Shown here piece by piece: positions 10,543-20,321 of a stretch of DNA of 64,000 bases. Made by a program: the position numbers and the translations under genes. How positions within the stretch are numbered: position 1 is the first letter of the stretch; every line of letters begins with the position of its first letter. The DNA is taken from assembly GCF_950295315.1 (NCBI RefSeq), contig NC_080164.1, positions 107,779,587 to 107,843,586 on the forward strand. The letters run 5' to 3'. The stretch is from Erinaceus europaeus (taxonomy: Eukaryota > Chordata > Mammalia > Eulipotyphla > Erinaceidae). The notes under the pieces were generated by a model. That model ran no database searches and was not told the origin of the DNA. It was given only the letters and a program-made list of their open reading frames with translations.

Positions 10543-11445
10543 GACAAACACTAAAGGCCAGAAGAGAACGGCAAGATATCTATTGAGAGCTCAATGAGAA
10601 AGGCTTTCAACCAAGACTACTGTATCCTGCTAGACAGTCATTCAGACTAGATGGAGATATAAAAATCTTCTCAGACACGTAACAGTTGAAAGAATCAACT
10701 ATCGCCAAGTCTGCCCTGAAAGAAGTTCTGAAAGATTTTCTATAAGTAGTCAGACTATATCATAAAGAAACCATATCATAAGTTTATGGTCCTTTTTCTC
10801 AATGGCTACATCTGCTCTCGGATAACCTAAAAGTAGTCTGAAAGGTAAATTGTGGAGGATACTAAATGATAACATCTTACCTGGGGACCCAACAAATGTA
10901 TATATTCCCTGCATGAATACTTCATTCTTATTTTATGTACCTGGATTTTACTTTACTGTGAAGTACTAAGGTTATAGAGGCATTTAAAGCCACCTCACAG
11001 AATATGTGCTGTATGTAAGCCCATCATGGGAAGCTAAAGTAAAAATCTTAAGCACCTCATTCCTAGTCCCTGTTTCTTTTGGTTGTTGCTGTCATCAACA
11101 TTAGCTAGTCTCAACTTTTTCACTTGGGGAAAGTAAGAACTTGGTTTTAACTTGGCTCACTTTTTATTTGTTAAAAATAACGATAACTACAAAAGCATCT
11201 TTAAAAGTCTGTTTGCCACTCTTTACTCTCAATTCAAATAAATTGGTAGAGGATTTAAAAAAATGGGATTCTATATCCTTACAATTATAGGCTGTATCCA
11301 TATTTGTGTGTTAAAATTTCATAGAACTGTAACCATTCCTCTGACTTTCTTTATATTTTAATTTATATTTCTGATGGCTAGTTAAATAAATTTTTGACTG
11401 TCAATAAAAAAAAGCCAGATCAGAACACTCTAAAAATCTATAAGA
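10543..11445 (+). mobile_element. L1, region upstream of ORF2
   Basis: Degenerate L1 sequence (...CCAACCAAGACTACTGTATC-like ORF1-end/inter-ORF region) leading into the ORF2 start at 11446. The frame is broken and no ORF1 protein can be read. The left edge is marked by a 36-bp arm of an inverted repeat at 10507-10542. No clear upstream TSD was found. Confidence 0.6.
10954..10989 (-). repeat. 36-bp inverted repeat, right arm
   Basis: Exact reverse complement of 10507-10542. It lies within the L1-derived region, so the left arm is probably the copied one. Confidence 0.9.
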
Positions 11446-14400
11446 ATGGCATTAAAATATCTCCAAACTATGATATCAATAAATGTCAAAGGCTTGAATT
11501 CACCTATTAAAAGGCACAGAATAGGAAGATGGGTCAGAAAACACAACCCAACAATATGCTGTCTACAGGAAACCCACCTAACTCAACAAGACAAACACAG
11601 ACTCAAAATGAAAGGATGGAAAACTATCATACAAGACAATGGCCCACAAAAAAGGGGCAGGAAAAGCTAATCTCATATCTGACATGACAGACTTTAAAAT
11701 AAATAAAATTAAAAGAGATAGGGATGGACATTACTTAATGCTCAGAGGATGAGTCAATCAAGAAGACTTAATTATTAATATCTATGCACCCAATAAGAAG
11801 CCATCTAAATACATCAAACATCTCCTGAAAGAACTACAGCAATGTATTAACAGCAACACAGTCATGGGAGGGGCCTTCAACATCCCACTCTCTCAACTTG
11901 ACACACCATCCAGACAGAAATTCAATAAAGAAATGAGGGAGCTAACTGAGGACATAGATCAACTAGAACTATTAGACATTTTCAGAGTCATTCATCCCAA
12001 GAAACTGGAATATACATTCTACTCAAATCCACATGGGTCATTCTCTAGGATAGACCATATATTAGGCCACAAAGACAGCATCAGCAAATTCAAGAGCATT
12101 GAAATCATCCCAAGCATTTTCTCAGATCACAGTGGAATTAAACTAGAACTTAACAATCAACAAAAGATTAGTAAGAGTCCCAAAATGTGGAAGCTCAACA
12201 GTACACTACTTAACAACTACTGGGTCAAAGAGGAAATAAAGAAGGAGATCAAAATGTTTCGAGACTTCAGTGAAAATGAAGACACAAGCTATCAAAATAT
12301 TGGGACACAGCAAAGGCAGTACTGAGAGGGAAGTTCACAGCCATACAAGCACATATTAGGAAACAAGAAAAAGCACAAATAAACAACCTGATTGAACACC
12401 TTAAAGACCTAGAAGATGAACAAAGGAACCCTAAAGCAACCAGAAGGACTGAAATAACTAAAGTTAAGGCAGAAATAAATAACACTGAAAATAAGAAAAC
12501 CATACGAAAGATCAATGAAAGTAAATGTTGGTTCTTCAAAAGAGTGAACTAAATCAACAAACCTTTAGCCAGACTCACAAAAAAAAAAAAAAAAGAAAAA
12601 GAAAAAAAAAAGGGAGAAGACCCAAATAAATCAGATTATAAATGAAAGAGGAGATATCACAACAGACACCGCAGAAATTCAACATATCATGCCATGCTTC
12701 AATGAACAACCATATGCCACCAAGCTAGAGAACCTGGAAGAAATGGACGATTTCCAGGATACCTATGAACTTCCAAAATTAAATAAATAGTAACTAGATA
12801 ACAATAAATTTCCTAGATACCCACAAACTTCCAAAACTAAGTAAGGAGGAAATAGATAACATGAATACGCTCATCACAGCCAAGGAAATTGACTCAGTTA
12901 TCAAAAACCTTCCCAAGAATAAAAGTCCTGGACCAGATGCCTTTACAAGTGAATTCTACAAAACCTTCAGGGAAGAGTTAAGACCTTTACTTTTAAAAAT
13001 CTTCCACAAGATTGAAGACACAGGAATACTCTCTTTCAGCTTCTATGAAGCCAATATCACTTTGATACCAAAAGCAGACAGGGACACAACCAAAAAAGAA
13101 AACTACAGACCAATATATCTGCTGTACATAGATGCTAAAGTAGTGAACAAGATTCTAGCCAACTGGATACAGCAGTACATTAAAAAGATTGTTCATCATA
13201 ACCAAGTGGGGTTTATCCCAGGCATGCAAAGTTGACTTAATAGAAGTATAATTTACTTATAATCAACGTGATCCACCATATCAATAAAAGCAAGACCAAA
13301 AACCACATGGTCATATCAATAGATGCAGAGAAAGATTTTGACAAAATTCAACATCCTTTTATGATCAAAACACTACAAAAAGTGGGAATAGATGGAAAAT
13401 TCATGAAGATAGTGGAGTCTATATATAGCAAACCTACAGTCAACATCATACTCAGTGGTAAAAAACTGGAAGCATTTCCCCTCAGATCAGGTACTAGACA
13501 GGGCTGTCCACTATCACCATTATTCAACATAGCATTGGAAGTTCTTGCCATAGCAATCAGGCAGGAGCAAGGAATTAAGGGCATACAGAATGGAAGAGAA
13601 GTCATACTCTCCCTATTTGCAGACAACATGATAGCATACAAAGAAAAACCTAAAGAATCCAGCAAGAAGCTTTTGGAAATCATCAGGGAATATAGTAAGG
13701 CGTCAGGCTACAAAATTAACATTCAAAAGTCAGTGGCATTCCTTTATGCAAACACTAAGTTAGAAGAAGTTGAAATCCAGAAATCAATTCCTTTTACTAT
13801 AGCAACAAAAACAATAAAATATCTAGGAGTAAACCTAACCAAAGTGAAAGACTTGTATACTGAAAATTATGAGTCACTACTCAAGGAAATTGAACCAGAC
13901 ACAAAGAAGTGGAAAAATATTCCATGTTCATGAGTTGGAAGAATTAACAACATTAAAATGAATGTATTACTCAGAGTCATATGCAAATTTAATGGTATCC
14001 CCATCAAGATCCTAACCACCTTTTTTAGGAGAATAGAACAAATGCTACAAATGTTTATCTGGAATCAGAAAAAACCTAGAATTGCCAAAACACTCTTGAG
14101 AGGAAAGAGCAGAACTACAGGCATCACACTTGTAGATCTCAAATTGTATTATAGGGCCATTGTAATCAAAACTGTGTGGTACTAGAACATGAATAGACAT
14201 ACTGACCAGTGGAGTAGAATTGAGAGCCCAGAAGTAAGCTCCCACACCTGTGGACATCTAATCTTTGACAAAGGTGCCCAAACTGTTAAATGGGGAAAGG
14301 AGAGTCTCTTCAACAAACGGTGTTGGAAAAAATGGGTTGAAACATGCAGAAGAATGAAACTGAACCACTATGTTTCACCAAATACAAAAGTAAATTCCAA

Positions 14401-15267
14401 GTGGATCAATGATTTGGATGTCAGATACTTAGAGGAAAATATTGGAAGAACTCTTTTCCGCATAAATTTTAAAGACAACTTCAATGAAACAAATCCAATT
14501 ATAAAGAAGACTAAGGCATATATAAACCTATGGAACTACATCAAATTAAAAAGCACAGCAAAAGAAACCAATAACCAAACCAAAAGACCCCTCACAGAAT
14601 GGGAGAAGATCTTTACATGCCATATATCAGACAAGAAGCTAATAACCTAAATATATAAAGAGCTTACCAAACTCAACAACAAGAAAACAAATAACCCCAT
14701 CCAAAAATGGAGAGAGGACATGGACAGAATATTTACCACAGAAGGGATCCAAAATGCTGAGAAACACATGAAAAAATGCTCTAAGTCTTTTATTGTCATA
14801 GAAATGCAAATAAAGACAACAACAGGATAACACTTCACTCCTGTGAGAATGTCATACATCAGAAAAGGTAACAGCAACAAATGCTGGAGAGGTTGTGGGG
14901 TCAAAGGAACCCTCCTGCACTGCTGGTCAGAATGTCAATTGATTCAACCTCTGTGGAGAGCAGTCTGGAGAACTCTCAAAAGGCTAGAAATAGACCTACT
15001 CTATGATCCTGCAATTCCTCTCCTGGGGATATATCCTATCCTATCCAAAAATATTTGTATATACTTATGTTCATAGCAGCACAATTTGTAATAGCCAAAA
15101 CCTGGAAGCAACCCAGGTGTCCAACAACAGATGAGTGGCTGAGCAAGTTGTGGTATATATACACAATGGAATACTACTCAGCTATTATAAACGGTGACTT
15201 CACAGTTTTCAGCCCATCTTGGATGGAGCTTGAAAAAATCATGTTAAGTGAAATAAGTCAGAAATAG
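11446..15267 (+). pseudogene. L1 ORF2 (endonuclease-reverse transcriptase), broken
   Basis: Almost full-length L1 ORF2 spread over several frames. The endonuclease start is MALKYLQTMISINVKGLNSP with the CCLQETHL block at 11446-11670. The [10 protein letters not shown] end of the endonuclease is near 12125. RT runs from about 12861 ([19 protein letters not shown]) through 13268-13933, and the C-terminal region ends with KLWYIYTMEYYSAI and LSEISQK at 15267. The catalytic box reads FADNM instead of FADDM, so a metal-binding Asp is lost. Frameshifts and stops separate the pieces, and an A/G-rich insertion lies at 12580-12612. Non-functional. Confidence 0.9.
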
Positions 15268-15560
15268 AAGGATGAATATGGGATGATCTCACTCAGGCAG
15301 AATTTGAAAAACAAGATCAGAAGAGAAAACACAAGCAGAACCTGAACTGGAATTGGCGTACTGTACCAAAATAAGACTTGGGGGAGGAGGTGTGGGGTGG
15401 GAAAAATACAGGTCCTAAAAGAATGACAGGGGACCTAGTGGGGGGTTTATTGTTATATGGAAAACTAGGAAATGTTATGCATGTACAAACTATTGTATTT
15501 ACTGTCAAATGTAAAACATTAATTCCCCAATAAAGAAAGAAAAAAGAAAAAAAAAAAGAA
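15268..15560 (+). mobile_element. L1 3' UTR and poly-A, first copy
   Basis: Continues from ORF2 (gggatgatctcactcaggca...) to an AATAAA-containing A-rich end at about 15528-15560. Typical short L1 3' UTR of this genome; the same tail recurs at 28518, 38760 and 50355. Confidence 0.85.
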
Positions 15561-15780
15561 GAGAAAACATAAGTAGAATCTGAACTGGAGTTGGTGTATT
15601 GAAACAAAGTAAAAGACTCTGGGGTGGGTGGGTGGGGTTACAGGTCCAAAAAAGATGACAGAGGACCTAGTGGGGGTTGTATTGTTATGTGTAAAACTGA
15701 GAAATGTTATGTATGTACAAACTATTGTATTTACTGTCTAATGTAAAACATTAATCATCCAATAAAAAGTTTTAAAAAAA
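15561..15780 (+). mobile_element. Second, tandem L1 3' UTR
   Basis: Directly after the first poly-A, the sequence repeats the L1 3' UTR from gaagagaaaaca to a second AATAAA and A-run near 15765-15780. The two tails are diverged (for example cataagtagaatctg against cacaagcagaacctg). This is either an insertion into an older L1 tail or retrotransposition of a read-through transcript. Confidence 0.75.
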
Positions 15781-15784
15781 ATAG

Positions 15785-16088
15785 CTAAACTTGCTTAGAG
15801 AGTTTCTTGAGAAAGAACAGATTAATACCAATCACATTCCTGGCTGTACGATATGTACATTCTCTGAGAACAGATGCTGTCTACGTGTGTGGAAAGTAAG
15901 GTGTGTTATTTGATATTTCTGCTTTCCATTTCTGTTCAAAGATGGCTAGTAACCCTAAACCAACACACTCAAAGTAGTAGTGATGATTGTGATGCATAAA
16001 CTCCTGGCTAGACCATGTGAAACAGGCATGAAATCCATCGGCTATAGCTTTCTTGGGCCAAGACAAAAGACTTCAAATAGCAGTAAAA
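15785..16088. other. Unique intronic sequence
   Basis: No feature recognised. Confidence 0.5.
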
Positions 16089-16262
16089 TATCCTTATTTT
16101 AAAAATGTAGTTTTATTTATTAATGAAAGAAAGAGAGAGAGAGAGAACAACCAGAGTATCATTGAGCTCTGGCTGATGGTGGTGCTGGGGACTGAACTTG
16201 AGACCACAGAACCTCAGGCATGAAAATCTTTGGCAGAACCATTATGCTTTCTTCTCAACCAA
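16089..16262 (-). mobile_element. SINE type D, reverse
   Basis: A/T tail, GA arm, ttgagctctggctgatggtgg, ggactgaacttgagacc, attatgctttcttctc. Confidence 0.75.
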
Positions 16263-16499
16263 AAATATACTAATGTGTACCGGCTTAAAAACAAATAACG
16301 CATTGTGTATTAAGCAGTAGTGGGAAATATAACAGCCATCAGTTGAGGCTGGATAGGTGGGCGGCATCCCAGGAAGCTGACTTAAGTGATGGCAGCTACA
16401 ACTCCCTCTGAACTGAGACGCTGAGCTTCACCTGCTGAGTACAGTGTTCATGGGGAAAGCGAGCTTGCTGCTGGGAGATGAGCTGTTCACTGTGTGTAA

Positions 16500-17050
16500 G
16501 TCTAGACAATCTTGTCAGATGCCAAAGCAAGGAAGCCGCCAAAGCCTACTGAGGTTAAATCTGATGGGTCTGAGGCAGCACAAGAGAAGAATCTGAATAT
16601 CTGTAAGAAAGATTACTGCAAAGTGTTGTTTTCTCCGGGTTGGCTTCACGGGCGGGTAACAGATGATCAGGGACACATGGCTGAGCTGAGAACGCAGTTT
16701 AATCTTTATTCATGAGCGGGCAAGCAGTCCAACAAAATAATCACCACACAATGTGCTCCTCCATCTTTCTCCTCTGGCAGCAGAGTCCGGAACCCAGGAA
16801 GTATATAGAATAGGGGGCGGGGAGAAGGAAAAAGCGCGAAACTAGCAAGGGCTAAACCAGATTTCCCAGAGGCAGAGGGAGTAAGACCAAACTAATGTAA
16901 CAGAATGACCATGTAAATAGACCACAATATCAAGCAATGTAACAGAAGGGATCCCAGAAGCAGAACTAGAAGCATACCAACAGCAAAGGATCGGAATACT
17001 CCAAGTATCTTTAAACCCAAGAGCTTGTGACTCTAGTGGAAAATAAAAGA
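16500..17050 (+). repeat. Old repeat interrupted by an LTR, paralogous to 19225-19395
   Basis: Flanks of the LTR (about 16535-16623 and 16989-17045) match 19245-19385 in order: aaagcc...gatgggtctgaggcagca, gattactgcaaag, then ggaatactccaagtat and ctttaaaccc. The 19-kb copy lacks the LTR and so acts as an empty site. Confidence 0.7.
16624..16982 (-). mobile_element. Solo LTR of an endogenous retrovirus
   Basis: A 359-bp unit bounded by TG...CA (plus strand TGTTGTTTTC to TACCAACA), with the perfect 6-bp TSD GCAAAG at 16618-16623 and 16983-16988. On the minus strand a TATATA-like box (about 16800) precedes AATAAA (about 16705), so transcription would run right to left. No gag/pol/env is attached. 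The 6-bp TSD fits class II (beta-like) retroviruses. Confidence 0.85.
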
Positions 17051-17089
17051 ATCCTCCTCTACCTCCTTCTCTTCCCCCTTTTCCTTCTT

Positions 17090-17091
17090 TT

Positions 17092-17122
<31 letters not shown>

Positions 17123-17200
17123 GCAGGCACCAAAAGCTTCTTCCAGTGGGGTGGGGGCCAGGCTTGAACTTGGATCATCCACCTGGGACTGTTTCTGGAA
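17090..17200 (-). mobile_element. (GATA)n and reverse SINE E
   Basis: Seven GATA units at 17094-17122, then caccaaaagcttcttccagtg and aggcttgaacttggatc. Confidence 0.7.
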
Positions 17201-17244
17201 ATTTCTTAATAAAACTTTCTTTAGAGAATAACTAGTGTGAATGT

Positions 17245-17578
17245 GTTGGGGGAGGGGGTGATGATGGTGAACCTGTTGAGCGCACATGTTATAATGCACA
17301 AGGACCTGGGTTCTACCCCCCAACCCCCAACTGCTCTATGTCTCTCTCCCTGTCACCCAGTTCCCTCTCGATTTTTTTTTAAGATTTTATTTATTTACTA
17401 ATGAGAAAGATAGGAGGAGAGAGAAAGAACCAGATATCACTCTGGCACGTGTGCTGCCGGGGATTGAACTCAGGACCTTATGTTTGAGAGTACAAAGCCT
17501 TATCACTGCGCCACCTCCCAGACCACCACTCTCGATTTCTGATGGTCTCTGTCCAATATAAAAAAAAAGATAATAAAA
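17245..17578 (+). mobile_element. SINE type A, interrupted
   Basis: Head and CT arm at 17250-17374, resuming at 17539 (ctgatggtctctgtccaat) to the A-run at 17578. Confidence 0.75.
17375..17528 (-). mobile_element. SINE type C nested in SINE A, with TSD
   Basis: Reverse type C SINE with T-rich tail, flanked by CTCTCGATTT at 17365-17374 and 17529-17538. Shows type C was active after type A in this locus. Confidence 0.9.
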
Positions 17579-17589
17579 AGGGAGAGAAT

Positions 17590-17845
17590 AATTGGTGGGG
17601 GGCAGGCATGTGGTACAATCACTATGCTCAAGGACCTGGGTTCGAGCCTCCACTACCTGCAGGGGGTTTGCTTTATGAGCAGTGAAGCAGGTTGGTAGGC
17701 ATTTCTCTTTGATTTTCCTTCTCTATCTCCCCTCTCCTTTCAGTTTCTCTTTGTCCTGTCCAAAAAAAAATAGAAAAAATGGCCACTGGAAGTAGTGGAT
17801 TTGTTGTGCAGGCACAAAGCCCCAGTGACAACACTTGTAAAAGAT
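17590..17845 (+). mobile_element. SINE type A, long form
   Basis: Head, gggttcgagcctcc B box, CT arm, body ending aagccccagtgacaacac. Confidence 0.85.
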
Positions 17846-17846
17846 A

Positions 17847-19075
17847 AAAGAGACTCATTCCAAAGCTAACCTTATCAAAGCAAGGACTGCAAAAGCTGAA
17901 TAAGGGCAAGAGACTGGCATACTTTAATGATGATTCTTTAGTCACTATCAGTCCAACCCATCCTGAGATTCCCAAACAGGCATGATGGGCATAGACCTCA
18001 AATAAAGCCCTCTCTCCATTGTTACTGGTTATCTCTATCAGGAACAACACAATAGACCCCTTTGTGGGTCCCCATAGTACCTTGCCTGCAACTTGGATCA
18101 ACAATGGTGGAGAATGTTCCATTCTCTGAAGGGAGGATAGACAACATACTCTATACTACACCTGACAAAGATGGGTTCTGATATTGGGGCAGCTTGGAAC
18201 GTTCCTACTCATGACCACAGAATGTGAGCTCAGATCTACAGGGATGCAGAGGTCACATAGGCTCCTAAGCTGAATATGGGCCCTAGATCAGATCAAATCG
18301 ATGGGGTTTACAGTCAATAATATTTATACCCCTTTCCCAGATTTGGGAGCTACTCTCTTCCCTGATCCAGCTTTCTGACCCTTTTTCCAGCCATGATGTC
18401 ATCTCCCCAGACAATAACTTGGATCCACCTGCATATCAGATTTCAGGCTCAGGGTAAAACAAACAAACAAACAAACAAACAGAAAACCTAGTATAGCCAC
18501 AGGCCCTGTGGGATATAACTAAGATATGCCTACTAGCTATCTACAAAATGGAGACCCCCCCCCCCCCATGTGTGTTGGTGGTATAGTGGTGAGCATAGCT
18601 GCCTTCCAAATGGAGACCCCCCCAACTCTTCATCTGCACTATTCCAGCCTTTAAGTTCATGATTAGTCAACAATTTCTTTGGCTTCATATGTTAATTCTC
18701 TTTTCAGCCACCAGGTTCCAGATGCTAGCATGATGCCAACCAGACTTCCCTGGACAGACAACCCCACCAATGTGTCCTGGAACTCTGATTCCCCAGAAAC
18801 CTGCCCCACTAGGGAAAGATAAAAACAGGCTGGGAGTATGGCTTGACCTCTCATGGCCATGTTCATTGGGGAAGCAATTACAGAAGCCAGACCTTCCACC
18901 TTCTGCATCCCTCAATGACTTTGGGTCCATACTCCCAGAGGGTTAAAGAATAGGAGCTATCGGGGAGGGGATGGCATATGGAGTTCTGGTGGTGGGAATT
19001 GTATGGAGTTGTACTCCTCTTATTCTATGGTTTTGTCAGTGTTCCCTTTTTATAAATAAAATTTAAAAACTAATA
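17847..19075 (+). mobile_element. Non-coding L1-like retroelement, longest copy
   Basis: About 1.2 kb matching 54740-55880 and 63385-64000 over its 5' part and all other family members over its 3' part. It ends ggtggtgggaattgtatgga...aaataaaatttaaaa. No reading frame. Copies in the window are truncated at different 5' points but share the 3' end and A-rich tail, the hallmark of LINE-type target-primed insertion. Carries the tRNA-Gly half at 18572. Confidence 0.8.
18572..18607 (+). pseudogene. Retro-inserted 5' half of tRNA-Gly (UCC), no tail
   Basis: Thirty-six bases match the 5' half of mammalian tRNA-Gly-UCC from base 1 through the anticodon, with one difference (C to T at a CpG near the 5' end). 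The sequence includes the D arm GGTGGTATAGTGGTGAGC and stops in the anticodon loop at CTTCC. It is flanked by 16-bp direct repeats AAATGGAGACCCCCCC at 18546-18561 and 18608-18623. Between the left repeat and the tRNA there are six extra C and ATGT. There is no 3' half, CCA or poly-A. It lies inside an L1-like element whose sister copies lack it. Not a functional gene. Confidence 0.85.
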
Positions 19076-19079
19076 ATAA

Positions 19080-19525
19080 TAAAAAAAGAAAAAAAAATAC
19101 GAGAGAGGAGGAGTGAGAAAGAGACAGAATGAATAACTGGTTTTCCAATAAATGGAATCAACTCTTCAGAGAATCTGAGTCTACAATCAGGACAAGGCCT
19201 GAACAAAGAAAGTGTAGGCCATGTTATCAGTTCAGAAAGCAGAAAAGCTCTCAAAGCCCACGAGATTTGAATCAGATGGGCCCGAGGCAGCGAGAAGAAT
19301 TCGATGACTAATAAGAATAATCACTGCAGAGAATTGAAATACTCCAAGTATATTTAAGTCCACAAGTTCACATTGTAGAAAAAACAATCCTCACTCATCA
19401 CCTACAGGAGATACTAAGGAGGGGTGTGGGGGGCAGCTCACCTGGTAGAGTGTGTGCATAACCTAGGTGAGGCCTCAGGAGCACACAGATGGTGTCTCTG
19501 CCTCTCTTTGTAAGATGGAAAAAGA
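19080..19525 (+). repeat. Old repeat (empty-site paralogue) and degenerate SINE A
   Basis: 19225-19395 is the LTR-free paralogue of the repeat at 16500-17050. A diverged type A SINE follows at about 19410-19525 (gcagctcacctggtagagtgtg). Confidence 0.6.
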
Positions 19526-20022
19526 AAGACTGAAAATAAATTGGCCTGCAGGTAATGGAATGGCAATTGCAAGAGGTCCTGGTACTATAAGAATATTTTG
19601 ACAAAAGATATTAAGTAACCAATTCATATAGCAAATAAGTAAGATTTGATAAAGGGGAAGAATCAAGCTTTAACAGTGCATTGCCTCATGGCCAATCAAG
19701 CTTCATTTGTCTCAGCCACTCCCGTGTCATTTCTCAACTGTTTTGAAACAAATTTCTGATCTGACATTTAATTCAGAACACTTCAGTATGATTTCTCAAA
19801 GAATCCTCTAGGGAGAAAAAAAAAAGAAAAGAAAAAAAGCCCAAGCATAATACTGTTATATCTAAAATAAAACATGACTTCCTCCAAACATTGCCACATG
19901 ATCAGTGATTTTTTTCTGATTTTCTTCTGATTCTCCTCTAGGTTTGGTTTCTTATGCTGTGGTGACAAATTAGGAAATAGGGACTGGTCTGTGAAACTAC
20001 ACAAGTGAGTTATTTTAGGTTC
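19526..20022. other. Unique intronic sequence
   Basis: No feature recognised. Confidence 0.5.
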
Positions 20023-20023
20023 T

Positions 20024-20034
20024 CGTGTGTGTGT

Positions 20035-20072
<38 letters not shown>
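20024..20072 (+). repeat. (GT)n microsatellite
   Basis: About 24 GT units with two interruptions. Confidence 0.95.
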
Positions 20073-20077
<5 letters not shown>

Positions 20078-20312
20078 CAGCAGTGGGCCAAGCTCAAGGT
20101 GCTGACGTGCTGTGTTTGGCTTGGGAGTCTCCCTGGACTGTCCCAGCCTGCCTTTGTCCAGCTCCCAGAGGGACCACACTCCCCAGCCCAGGCCTGCGTC
20201 CACCATCTTCCAGCCTACATGGATCCTCACTGCAAGAGGCCCTCTCTGCTCACCCCTCTGTTTCAAAGGCTCTTAGGACTCCCAGTCCCAGAAAGGCAAC
20301 TCCATGTTTTTC
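20073..20312. other. Unique, GC-rich flank of the Jockey-like insertion
   Basis: Non-repetitive sequence that provides the left side of the pre-insertion site. Confidence 0.5.
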
Positions 20313-20321
20313 AGGTCTGCT

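Noticed and set aside
13268..13933. 221-codon L1 RT frame as a possible domesticated gene
   Set aside because: The catalytic Asp pair reads ADN, neighbouring parts are frameshifted, and the L1 keeps its normal order and tail; simple decay.
18572..18607. Functional tRNA-Gly gene
   Set aside because: Only the 5' half exists; no anticodon 3' arm, T arm or B box.
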